Assembly (NCBI RefSeq): GCF_008329965.1
Contig: NZ_CP036150.1
Coordinates: forward strand, 1,116,001 to 1,180,000
Direction of reading: 5' to 3'
DNA: 64,000 nt
From: Oceanispirochaeta crateris
GTDB lineage: Bacteria; Spirochaetota; Spirochaetia; DSM-2461
Positions 7,402 to 14,963 of this stretch are shown piece after piece. Under the pieces are notes generated by a model, which worked only from the letters and a program-made list of their open reading frames with translations, searched no databases and was not told the origin of the DNA. Positions within the stretch are counted from its first letter, which is position 1; each line of letters opens with the position of its first letter. Position numbers and translations under genes: made by a program.

Positions 7402-8715
7402 ATGAAATTAAGAAAATCTAAGCATACAATTACAGCAAAACTACAAGACTCTGATTCTTGGTATATTCTAAATACACTCAGTGGCGAAGCAGATCTACTT
7501 GAATCCGAAATGGCAGTTCAATTTCAAAATAACACCCTTGAAGACCCAACACCCTTCATAGAAAAAGGGTACTTCATGGATGAAGAAACTGAAAATTCAT
7601 TGTTCAAAAATGCCTATTTGGAGTTCTCTGACAATCAGGAAAAAGCAGAAATCCAAGTTTTTTATGTTCCTGACTATTCATGCAATTTCAAGTGTACTTA
7701 TTGCTACCAAGAAGAGTATGTTCAAGACTCCAGACCTCAGAATCAGAAGGATATTATTGATGCATTTTTTACATATTTGGACCAAAAGTTTTTAGGAAAA
7801 TCATTTTACCTGACTCTTTTTGGAGGAGAACCTCTTCTTCCATCTGATTCCCATAGAAAAACTATAGAATATTTTCTGGATAAGGCCGATGAGAGAAATT
7901 TGTCTCTTGCCATTGTGACAAATGGTTTTTCACTAGAGTCTTATCTTCCCAGATTAAAAAAATCCAAGTTACGTGAAATTCAATTGACAATTGATGGCCC
8001 CAAGGATATGCATGATATAAGAAGACCACTAAAAAGTGGTGGAGAAACCTTTGATAAAGTATCTAATGCGGTCTCTCTTTGTCTTGAAAATGATATCCCC
8101 GTAAACCTAAGAGTTGTCCTGGATAAACAAAATATAGATAGTCTTCCTCAATTGGCAGATCATGCCATCCGAAAAGGCTGGACCGCATCGAGTCTATTTA
8201 AGACTCAATTAGGAAGAAATTATGAACTCCATTCCTGCCAGAAAGAGCATGAATTTTTATTCAGCAGGATCAGTATGTATGAGCACATATATAAAATGCT
8301 GCAGGAACATCCTGAAGTTTTAGAATTCCACAGACCAGCATTTTCACTCTCCAGATTTCTATATGAACAAGGAGAATTGCCGGATACTTTGTTTGATTCC
8401 TGTCCTGGTGCCAAAACGGAATGGGCTTTCGATTACACCGGCAGAATATATTCCTGTACGGCTACTGTCGGCAAAGATGGAGAAGAACTGGGTGAGTTTT
8501 ATCCGGAAATTAAATTAAATGATCAAGTAATTGAACAGTGGCAGGATCGAGATATCTGCTCAATTGAAGAATGTAAAGACTGCTCTGTACAATTAGCCTG
8601 TGGTGGCGGTTGTGCGGCGGTAGCGAAAAACAGGACAGGCAGTGTTTTATCACCAGATTGCCGTCCAGTGAAAGAACTCATGTCCTTGGGTTTTTCATCA
8701 TATTTTGATAAATAG
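7402..8715 (+). CDS. Radical SAM/SPASM protein, putative peptide maturase
   Basis: A 437-residue enzyme. Residues 1-85 form an N-terminal domain of the kind found in SPASM peptide maturases. The radical SAM cluster motif CxxxCxxC uses Cys94, Cys98 and Cys101 in SCNFKCTYCYQ. LFGGEPLLP follows as the SAM-binding GGE motif. The C-terminal SPASM domain has Cys386, Cys391, Cys394, Cys400, Cys404 and Cys420 in the pattern CxxCx5CxxxC...C, so it should bind auxiliary Fe-S clusters. Such enzymes crosslink or epimerise ribosomal peptides. The adjacent 31-residue Cys peptide is the obvious substrate. AAAAGGA at 7389-7395 supports the ATG. Its TAG overlaps the AGGAG ribosome-binding site of the next gene. 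Family call is firm, and the substrate is inferred from position. Confidence 0.88.
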   Translation: MKLRKSKHTITAKLQDSDSWYILNTLSGEADLLESEMAVQFQNNTLEDPTPFIEKGYFMDEETENSLFKNAYLEFSDNQEKAEIQVFYVPDYSCNFKCTYCYQEEYVQDSRPQNQKDIIDAFFTYLDQKFLGKSFYLTLFGGEPLLPSDSHRKTIEYFLDKADERNLSLAIVTNGFSLESYLPRLKKSKLREIQLTIDGPKDMHDIRRPLKSGGETFDKVSNAVSLCLENDIPVNLRVVLDKQNIDSLPQLADHAIRKGWTASSLFKTQLGRNYELHSCQKEHEFLFSRISMYEHIYKMLQEHPEVLEFHRPAFSLSRFLYEQGELPDTLFDSCPGAKTEWAFDYTGRIYSCTATVGKDGEELGEFYPEIKLNDQVIEQWQDRDICSIEECKDCSVQLACGGGCAAVAKNRTGSVLSPDCRPVKELMSLGFSSYFDK

Positions 8716-8727
8716 GAGTTGCTTAAA

Positions 8728-10011
8728 ATGGCAGGAAAAATTGTTGAACTGAATGCAGACGCATGGAAATCGGACGTACTTGAAGGTGGAAAAGTTGTTG
8801 TCGATTTTTACTCTACCGAATGTCCCCCCTGTGAAGCCTTAGCTTCAAAATTTACAGCATTGAGTGAATTGTATGGGGATGATCTGAAATTTGTAAAGAT
8901 ATTTAGGCAGGGAAATCGAGAGTTGAGCGAAAAGCTGGGAGTCTCAAGTTCACCAACATTATTATATTTTGAAGATGGCAAGGAAATTGCCGATCGTCAA
9001 TCCGGAGGAATTAAGAGATCTTCCATAGTGAAAACACTTGATAAAATGGTGGGATCATCTAGAGCAGACGCCATACATAAGAGCATAAAATCTTTTACAT
9101 CTGAATATGATGTTGCTGTTTTAGGTGGTGGTCCTGCCGGTCTTACAGCGTCTACATATCTGGGACAGGCCCATTTAAAAACGGTCATTATAGATATAGC
9201 CTTAACAGGTGGATATATGTCAACAACTCATCAGGTCTCTAATTATCCCGGTTTTATAGACCCTCAGCAGGGCTTTATGCTGGCTCATTTTATGAGTGAG
9301 CAGACCAAAGGCGCTGGTGTCGATTTTAGATCTGCCGTTGATGTAACATCCATTGACTTGACTAAGAAAGAAATACTGATAGATGGTGTTGAAACTATCA
9401 AGGCTAAAAAAATTATCATTGCCACAGGTTCTTCTCCAAGACCCCTTGGTGTACCTGGGGAAAAAGAATACGGTGGGAACGGCATTTCCTATTGTGCAAC
9501 CTGTGATGCTAAATACTTCGATGGGAAAGATGTCATCGTCATCGGCGGTGGTAATAGTGCCATTGAAGAATCACTTTTTATTGCTAAGTTTGCAAAATCT
9601 ATCACTATTATTCATCAGTTCGCAGAACTCCAGGCGAATAAACAGGCTCAGGAAGAAGTTTTTAAGAACAAAAGTATTAACATTCTCTTTGAACATGAAC
9701 CACGAGAGTTTATAAAGAATGGTTCTATGGATATGTCGGTTGTGGTTGAAGACTTAAAAACAAAAGAACGAAAAACACTCAATACAAATGGTATTTTTGT
9801 ATTTGTTGGTTTTATTCCCAATTTAACTGGATTCCCTGAATCCCTTGAAAAAGATCAGTTTGGATACCTGGTCACCGATGAAGATATGCTGACAAACATT
9901 CCCGATGTGTACGCTGCAGGAGACATTCGAACCAAAAAATTCAGACAGATCACAACGGCAGTTTCTGATGGAACAATTGCTGCCATAGCTATTTCCAAGG
10001 AACTTAGTTGA
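8728..10011 (+). CDS. Thioredoxin-thioredoxin reductase fusion
   Basis: A 427-residue two-domain flavoprotein. Residues 1-110 are a thioredoxin fold with active-site CPPC at Cys32/Cys35 and cis-Pro in SSSPTLLYF. Residues about 125-427 are a low-molecular-weight thioredoxin reductase: FAD motif GGGPAG near 131, redox motif CATC at Cys256/Cys259, nucleotide motif GGGNSA near 272, and FAD motif DVYAAGDIR near the end. It should pass electrons from NAD(P)H through FAD to the fused thioredoxin. Most fusions have thioredoxin at the C-terminus, whereas here it is N-terminal. AGGAG at 8714-8718 selects the ATG at 8728 over an upstream TTG. As last gene of the operon it probably keeps the peptide's or methyltransferase's thiols reduced. 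Confidence 0.87.
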   Translation: MAGKIVELNADAWKSDVLEGGKVVVDFYSTECPPCEALASKFTALSELYGDDLKFVKIFRQGNRELSEKLGVSSSPTLLYFEDGKEIADRQSGGIKRSSIVKTLDKMVGSSRADAIHKSIKSFTSEYDVAVLGGGPAGLTASTYLGQAHLKTVIIDIALTGGYMSTTHQVSNYPGFIDPQQGFMLAHFMSEQTKGAGVDFRSAVDVTSIDLTKKEILIDGVETIKAKKIIIATGSSPRPLGVPGEKEYGGNGISYCATCDAKYFDGKDVIVIGGGNSAIEESLFIAKFAKSITIIHQFAELQANKQAQEEVFKNKSINILFEHEPREFIKNGSMDMSVVVEDLKTKERKTLNTNGIFVFVGFIPNLTGFPESLEKDQFGYLVTDEDMLTNIPDVYAAGDIRTKKFRQITTAVSDGTIAAIAISKELS

Positions 10012-10013
10012 TT

Positions 10014-11456
10014 TTACATGAGTGGGGAAAACAGTCTACACACTGAGTTCCTCAACTTCCGGGAGATTTTCATGGTCTGCATTTCGTCCAATGTTATCTC
10101 CCGGCATTTTTTTTCATCTTCCATAAAGTGATCCTTTAATTCCATATTGATTTTTTGATCGTAAAATACGGCATTGACTTCATAATTCAATCGAAAACTT
10201 CTTATATCCATATTACAAGTCCCGATAGTGCTGACAATATTATCCATAATGACAACTTTGGAATGTAGGAATCCACCCTTGTAGTGAAGAATCCGGACTC
10301 CTGCTCTTAGCAAGGGTTCAAAGTACGTATAGGCAGTCCACCAGGCAATCTTCTTGTCTGGAATACCGGCCATCATCAATTTAATTTTAATGCCACTCAA
10401 TGCAGCAGATTCCAAAGCGCGCATAATTGCAAGATCTGGAATAAAGTAGGGACTTTGAATGTATACTTCATGATTAGCATTCGTAATTATATTAAAGATT
10501 AAAAGTTCTATTGAATTCCATTGGGAATCGGGTCCGCTGACTGCTATTTGAAGGGGTATCCCTTTTTTCTTTTCCTGCTGTTCTGGAAAGAAATCATCAT
10601 GAACCAGCATTTCATGACCGCAGTTAAACCAGTCTGTTAAAAAAATGGTCTGTAATATTCTAACACTGTTCCCCTGAAGCCTAATATGAGTATCTCTCCA
10701 GGAATCAAATCTTTTCCCTCCATCTATATACTCGCTCCCAATGTTCATACCGCCTGTATAAGCGATCCGACTGTCTATAATGACTATCTTCTTGTGATTG
10801 CTGTAGTTGATCTTCAGACGGGCTATAAAACGGTTTAAATCCTTAAAATAGCTGAACTCCACACCGGCATTTCTAAGATCTTTCTTATATTGAAAAGAAA
10901 TCCTGCCAAAAGAGCCCAAACCATCAAAAATGAGTTTAACTGAGACACCTTCCTGTGCTTTCCTGACTAAAATATCCTTAATTTTTTTGCCTAATTCGTC
11001 GGACTTCCAAATAAAGTACTCCATATGAATGGATTCTTTGGCATGTTCTAACTCGTTTATCAAATTCTTAAATAACTCTTCTCCTGTATAGAAAAGATTA
11101 ACACTGTTATCGATGGTTAATGCGGCCTGATTGGCATTCAAAAGGAGATTCATACTTTTTAAAACATCAGAAAGGGATTCACTATCTCCAATTTCACTGT
11201 CTCGGATTAATTCTTTTTGTGACTGAAGTAGGGGACGCAGCTTTTCGGCGAACAACTCTTCAGGCCTCTGTTGTATGACTTTATACTTTTTAACATCTAT
11301 CCCGAAGAGTATGTAGAAAAGGAGACCCCATACAGGCAGAACCATGATGATAAGCAACCAGGCAATGGTCGATTCACTCTCTTTATTAGAAAGCAGTATG
11401 ATAATGACTGCTCCTAGAGTAACAAGAAAATTTGCATAGTATAAATAATCAAGCAT
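10014..11456 (-). CDS. cls: Cardiolipin synthase, phospholipase D family
   Basis: A 480-residue membrane enzyme of the normal bacterial Cls length. Two N-terminal hydrophobic segments (about residues 1-55, with a PxWGLLFYILFG hairpin) are followed by two phospholipase D catalytic motifs, HKKIVIID near residue 221 and HSKVVIMD near 398. Both keep the HxKxxxxD residues and downstream GGxNIG or GTxNMD. It condenses phosphatidylglycerol to cardiolipin at the inner membrane. GAGGAAG seven bases before the ATG supports the start. It converges with the thioredoxin reductase gene, two bases from its stop, without a visible terminator. Confidence 0.92.
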   Translation of the reverse strand: MLDYLYYANFLVTLGAVIIILLSNKESESTIAWLLIIMVLPVWGLLFYILFGIDVKKYKVIQQRPEELFAEKLRPLLQSQKELIRDSEIGDSESLSDVLKSMNLLLNANQAALTIDNSVNLFYTGEELFKNLINELEHAKESIHMEYFIWKSDELGKKIKDILVRKAQEGVSVKLIFDGLGSFGRISFQYKKDLRNAGVEFSYFKDLNRFIARLKINYSNHKKIVIIDSRIAYTGGMNIGSEYIDGGKRFDSWRDTHIRLQGNSVRILQTIFLTDWFNCGHEMLVHDDFFPEQQEKKKGIPLQIAVSGPDSQWNSIELLIFNIITNANHEVYIQSPYFIPDLAIMRALESAALSGIKIKLMMAGIPDKKIAWWTAYTYFEPLLRAGVRILHYKGGFLHSKVVIMDNIVSTIGTCNMDIRSFRLNYEVNAVFYDQKINMELKDHFMEDEKKCREITLDEMQTMKISRKLRNSVCRLFSPLM

Positions 11457-11510
11457 GTGAACTTCCTCATTTTAATATTACTTTATTGATCCAGTTATAG
11501 GCAAGATTTT

Positions 11511-11533
11511 AAGTTCTTTCTTTTTAAGAACTT
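11511..11533. promoter_or_regulatory. 8-bp inverted repeat in the cls-rnz divergent region
   Basis: AAGTTCTT at 11511-11518 and AAGAACTT at 11526-11533 are perfect inverted repeats separated by seven T/C bases. It lies between the divergent cls and rnz starts and could be an operator or an mRNA hairpin. No regulator is identified. Confidence 0.35.
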
Positions 11534-11569
11534 CCCTTAATGTGATATTTTTGGTATTTTCTGTTCATT

Positions 11570-12502
11570 ATGGAAGTATTTGTTTTAGGGACAGGAGGCA
11601 TGATGCCCCTTCCAGGTAGAAATTTAACATCAGTTCTTTTAAGAAGAGAAGGGGATTTGTTCCTTTTTGATTGCGGTGAAGGAACTCAGGTTTCACTTCG
11701 GAAATTAAACCTCAGATGGAAAAAAATAACAACTATTTTTATCTCTCACACTCATGCTGATCATATCACTGGACTGCCTGGAATCCTTATGTTGTCTTCC
11801 CAGGTCGAAAGAACAGAACCGTTGACAATCATTGGACCTCCAAAAATCAGAGAATACGTTGAGACAAGTCGTCAAGTACTCGACATGTATGTTAATTATG
11901 AAATTATCATCAAAGAAATTGAAGAACCAGAAAAGCCTGGGATAGTGTATGAAACTGATGACCTGATCATCAGATCAGTTCCTTTGAATCATTCCAAGGT
12001 TTGTGTTGGATATGTTCTAGAAGAAAAAGACCGTCCTGGTGTATTTTTTCCTGATAAGGCAAAAGAGGCGGGCGTTCCCTGCGGTCCCCTTTGGTCACAA
12101 CTACAAAATGGCCAGTCTGTACAACTCGAAGACGGAAGAACCGTTGATTCCACTCAGGTCATGGGACAAATGAGGAAGGGACGAAAATTTAGTTTTGTAA
12201 CCGATACAGCCTTTGTCCCTTCCTTGCCTAAAGAAGTAGAAGGTTCAGATCTTTTCATATGTGAAGGAATGTTTGATCTTTCACTCTCGGCTTCTGCCCG
12301 AGAAAAAAAGCATCTCACATCCCATCAGGCTGCAACAATAGCAGAAAAAGCTGGGAATATAAAAAAAATGGGGCTCATCCATTACAGTCCAAGATATACA
12401 GAACGTGAGCTTAGAAATCTTTTAAAAGAAGCGCGGGAAGTTTTTCCAGACACATTTTTATGCCGTGATAGAATGAAACTAGAAATTCCCTATGAGGAAT
12501 AA
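11570..12502 (+). CDS. rnz: Ribonuclease Z
   Basis: A 310-residue metallo-beta-lactamase-fold nuclease that trims the 3' end of tRNA precursors. The zinc motif HTHADH is near residue 60, the N-terminus FVLGTGGMMPLPGRNLTSVLL is typical, the exosite-type insertion follows, and TDTAF and the late LIHYSPRY motif supply further metal ligands. Length is normal for the short tRNase Z form. No Shine-Dalgarno is visible before the ATG (TTCTGTTCATT), so it may be translated from a leaderless or weakly led mRNA. It is a single gene, divergent from cls, with a terminator after it. Confidence 0.92.
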   Translation: MEVFVLGTGGMMPLPGRNLTSVLLRREGDLFLFDCGEGTQVSLRKLNLRWKKITTIFISHTHADHITGLPGILMLSSQVERTEPLTIIGPPKIREYVETSRQVLDMYVNYEIIIKEIEEPEKPGIVYETDDLIIRSVPLNHSKVCVGYVLEEKDRPGVFFPDKAKEAGVPCGPLWSQLQNGQSVQLEDGRTVDSTQVMGQMRKGRKFSFVTDTAFVPSLPKEVEGSDLFICEGMFDLSLSASAREKKHLTSHQAATIAEKAGNIKKMGLIHYSPRYTERELRNLLKEAREVFPDTFLCRDRMKLEIPYEE

Positions 12503-12503
12503 A

Positions 12504-12545
12504 AAAGGCTGTGTGACCCTTAAGGAAACACAGCCTTTATATTTT
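12504..12545. terminator. Bidirectional terminator after rnz
   Basis: AAAGGCTGTGT at 12504-12514 and ACACAGCCTTT at 12528-12538 form a perfect 11-bp stem. The loop itself contains CCTTAAGG. An A-run precedes it and a T-rich stretch follows, so it can serve both rnz and the convergent gene that ends at 12545. Confidence 0.85.
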
Positions 12546-14083
12546 TATGAGCTATGACTCAAGAAGTCTCTAAACTTTTCCGGATCGGACCTAAAACCCA
12601 CAATAGGATTTTCATCATCAGCCTTGTTCAGAGAGGAATCGGCTTCCTTAATCAGGCGTTTTCCTGTGATCAATCTTCCATTTCGGGATGATAATCCACA
12701 CTTGATACCGCTGATGTCCATTTCTGTTTCAAAACGCTTAAAGAGAGATTGTATACCAAGAATTGCCTCATCCAGATCTTTATTTGGTTCAATCAATGCC
12801 AGGCTGTCATGCCCTGCTTCAAAGATAAGGTCCTGATAGCTGTAAACATCCTTGATAATGGAGCTGATTTTATCCATATCTTCCTTATCAGCAGACTGAC
12901 TCCTAATCATAAGAAGTACTAGATCCTGATCAAATGATGCAGATCTTTCTAGCTCTAGCCCAAGCCTCTCTTCCATGAAAGATTCCCAACCTAAACCAGT
13001 TTCTGGATTGTATAGGGAGGGAGTAGAACTTGTAGATACAGGGGGAATCTCCTCCTGGTTGAGATCAAAATCATCGGAGGACATATCATCAAAAAGATCT
13101 TCCTCTTCAGGGAGATCAAAATCATTATCCAAGTCATCCATAGAATCACTGGATGGTAACTCCTCATGATCCATTCCCACGAGGTCTTCAGAATCAGGAA
13201 TATCAGGAATAGTATCTTCAAGGTTCAGATCATCAGAATCAAATTCATCAACATCACCAAAATCCAGATCATCAAAACTATCTGCAGAATCAATACTCAA
13301 GTCATTGAGATTTTTATCATCTTCCATAGAGTCTAAACCTAAATCATCATCCAATGAAAAATCAGAAGAACTGGCGAAATCATCAGATCCTTCAGATTGA
13401 GTTTGGCTTTCGGAATCGTAATCATCAAATCCATCATTGGAATGCATAGAATCTAAGGAAGAGGGATCACTCTGTGAATCATTTTTTTCCCATTCTGGAA
13501 TATCCTCATCCTCATCCTCATCCTCATCCTCATTCTTACTCTTGGAAAGACTGAAGGCCACAATAAGAATGAGAGTAATGACAAAAAGAATAATTACAGC
13601 CAATAGAGAAATTTTTAGGACGTAAAAAATGGATGTCCTTGGAAGGACTGTAAAAATAAAATCCGCATTCGTTCCAGGTTTGTCTTTGATAGACAATGGT
13701 ATAGAACCAATACTGTTAGAGAAAGAAAGACCCTTGTACTCAGGGTTTTGACTTATACCATTGGCACTATTGATGATACTGACCTGACCATTCCTGCTAT
13801 AGAAATATTCGATCCCGGTATCATAGGAATAAATAGTTAAAGCTGTGATATCTTCATTCTCAGAAAATATTCTTTTAATTTCATCACCAAAATCTTTATT
13901 ATAAAGAGTTTCACTGGAACTTAAGGAATTCGTAACCTCCTTAACCAATGAAGGAATACGCTGGTTGTTCTTTTCTGAATTAAACTGGCGCTGATTATAT
14001 AGATAGGTCGCAGACCATGCTGCTGTTGCTAATAATCCCAGAATTACTATAATTGTATGTACAGTTGTAATTGCCTTTTTCAT
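12545..14083 (-). CDS. Membrane protein with Asp-rich linker and degenerate GGDEF domain
   Basis: About 512 residues from the chosen ATG. A membrane segment near the N-terminus (TIIVILGLLATAAW) and a second near residue 165 bracket a roughly 130-residue extracytoplasmic sensor-like part. A long Asp/Ser/Glu-rich linker follows, including a run of ED repeats. The C-terminal 150 residues align with the GGDEF fold: TGLGWESFMEERLGLEL at the start, DLIFEAGHDSLALIEP where active enzymes have RYGGDEF, and LIKEADSSLNKAD at the end. With GGDEF replaced by AGHDS it should not make cyclic di-GMP, but it could bind a nucleotide or a partner. Starts at 14092 or 14146 are also possible. None has a clear ribosome-binding site, and 14146 would overlap the divergent gene. 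Confidence 0.6.
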   Translation of the reverse strand: MKKAITTVHTIIVILGLLATAAWSATYLYNQRQFNSEKNNQRIPSLVKEVTNSLSSSETLYNKDFGDEIKRIFSENEDITALTIYSYDTGIEYFYSRNGQVSIINSANGISQNPEYKGLSFSNSIGSIPLSIKDKPGTNADFIFTVLPRTSIFYVLKISLLAVIILFVITLILIVAFSLSKSKNEDEDEDEDEDIPEWEKNDSQSDPSSLDSMHSNDGFDDYDSESQTQSEGSDDFASSSDFSLDDDLGLDSMEDDKNLNDLSIDSADSFDDLDFGDVDEFDSDDLNLEDTIPDIPDSEDLVGMDHEELPSSDSMDDLDNDFDLPEEEDLFDDMSSDDFDLNQEEIPPVSTSSTPSLYNPETGLGWESFMEERLGLELERSASFDQDLVLLMIRSQSADKEDMDKISSIIKDVYSYQDLIFEAGHDSLALIEPNKDLDEAILGIQSLFKRFETEMDISGIKCGLSSRNGRLITGKRLIKEADSSLNKADDENPIVGFRSDPEKFRDFLSHSS

Positions 14084-14138
14084 AGTAAACATTATACGCA
14101 GAAATAATGTTTTGTGCATTATTTTTAAAGGATTTTTT

Positions 14139-14963
14139 ATGGACATTAGGAAAATGATGCTTCCTGAGGGCTGGTATCCACATAATCCGCATCATGCTGA
14201 ATTACAGATAGACAATTGGAAAAGAAATATACAGCCTTTAAATAAAAAGATTGTCTCTGGTATTGGTCCTCATGCCGGCTGGTTTTTTTCAGGGAAACAG
14301 GCCTTTCAGCTTGTCAGTTCCATTCCGAAAGAGACGCAATTACTTATCATTGCTGGTGGCCATTTAAATCGAGGATTGAAGAATAGAATTTTAAATTTTG
14401 CTAATTTTGAGACACCCTTTGGGTCTCTAAAACTTGATAAAGAGGCCTCGAATGCTTTATGTTCCGATTTTACCTCAGATTATGATTCTGATAATACAGT
14501 AGAAATCTATCTACCTCTCATAAAATATATCTTTCCCCATATTAAAATCTTACCCGTAAGGCTAACTCCCGAGACAAGTGCCGTTCAATGGGGAGTCGCC
14601 TGTCAAAACTACTGTAGAAATCACAACATATCTGCTTTTTTCTTAGGTTCTACAGACCTTTCACACTATGGAAATCGCTTTGGATACACAGAGTTTGGCG
14701 ATGATCTGCAGTCTCGAAGAATTGTCAAATCCTACGATCAACAATTCCTTGATTCTCTTTGTGTGATGAATACAGATTTATCCCTGGAAATAGTTGAAAG
14801 TCATCATACAGCCTGTTCTGCTGGAGCTGCCCTGGGGGCATGCGGTTTTGCCCAGTCTGCCGGTATAGAGGGAGGAGAGATTATTGAACAGCGTTATAGC
14901 TATGACCTAATTCCAGATGATTCAAATGAATTTGTTGGCTATGGAACTGTTGCCTATTCATAA
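14139..14963 (+). CDS. MEMO/AmmeMemoRadiSam system protein B homologue
   Basis: A 274-residue protein of the MEMO1 family, related to extradiol dioxygenases. The family motifs are GPHAGWFFSG near residue 47, a GSTDLSHYG motif in the middle, and ESHHTACSAGAALGA near the C-terminus, which supply the His and Cys residues of the pocket. Bacterial members are usually found with an AMMECR1 protein and a radical SAM protein, but neither partner is next to it. AAAGGA at 14127-14132 selects the ATG at 14139 over one at 14112. The biochemical role of the bacterial protein is not settled. Its end overlaps the convergent DUF115 gene by 10 bases. Confidence 0.8.
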   Translation: MDIRKMMLPEGWYPHNPHHAELQIDNWKRNIQPLNKKIVSGIGPHAGWFFSGKQAFQLVSSIPKETQLLIIAGGHLNRGLKNRILNFANFETPFGSLKLDKEASNALCSDFTSDYDSDNTVEIYLPLIKYIFPHIKILPVRLTPETSAVQWGVACQNYCRNHNISAFFLGSTDLSHYGNRFGYTEFGDDLQSRRIVKSYDQQFLDSLCVMNTDLSLEIVESHHTACSAGAALGACGFAQSAGIEGGEIIEQRYSYDLIPDDSNEFVGYGTVAYS

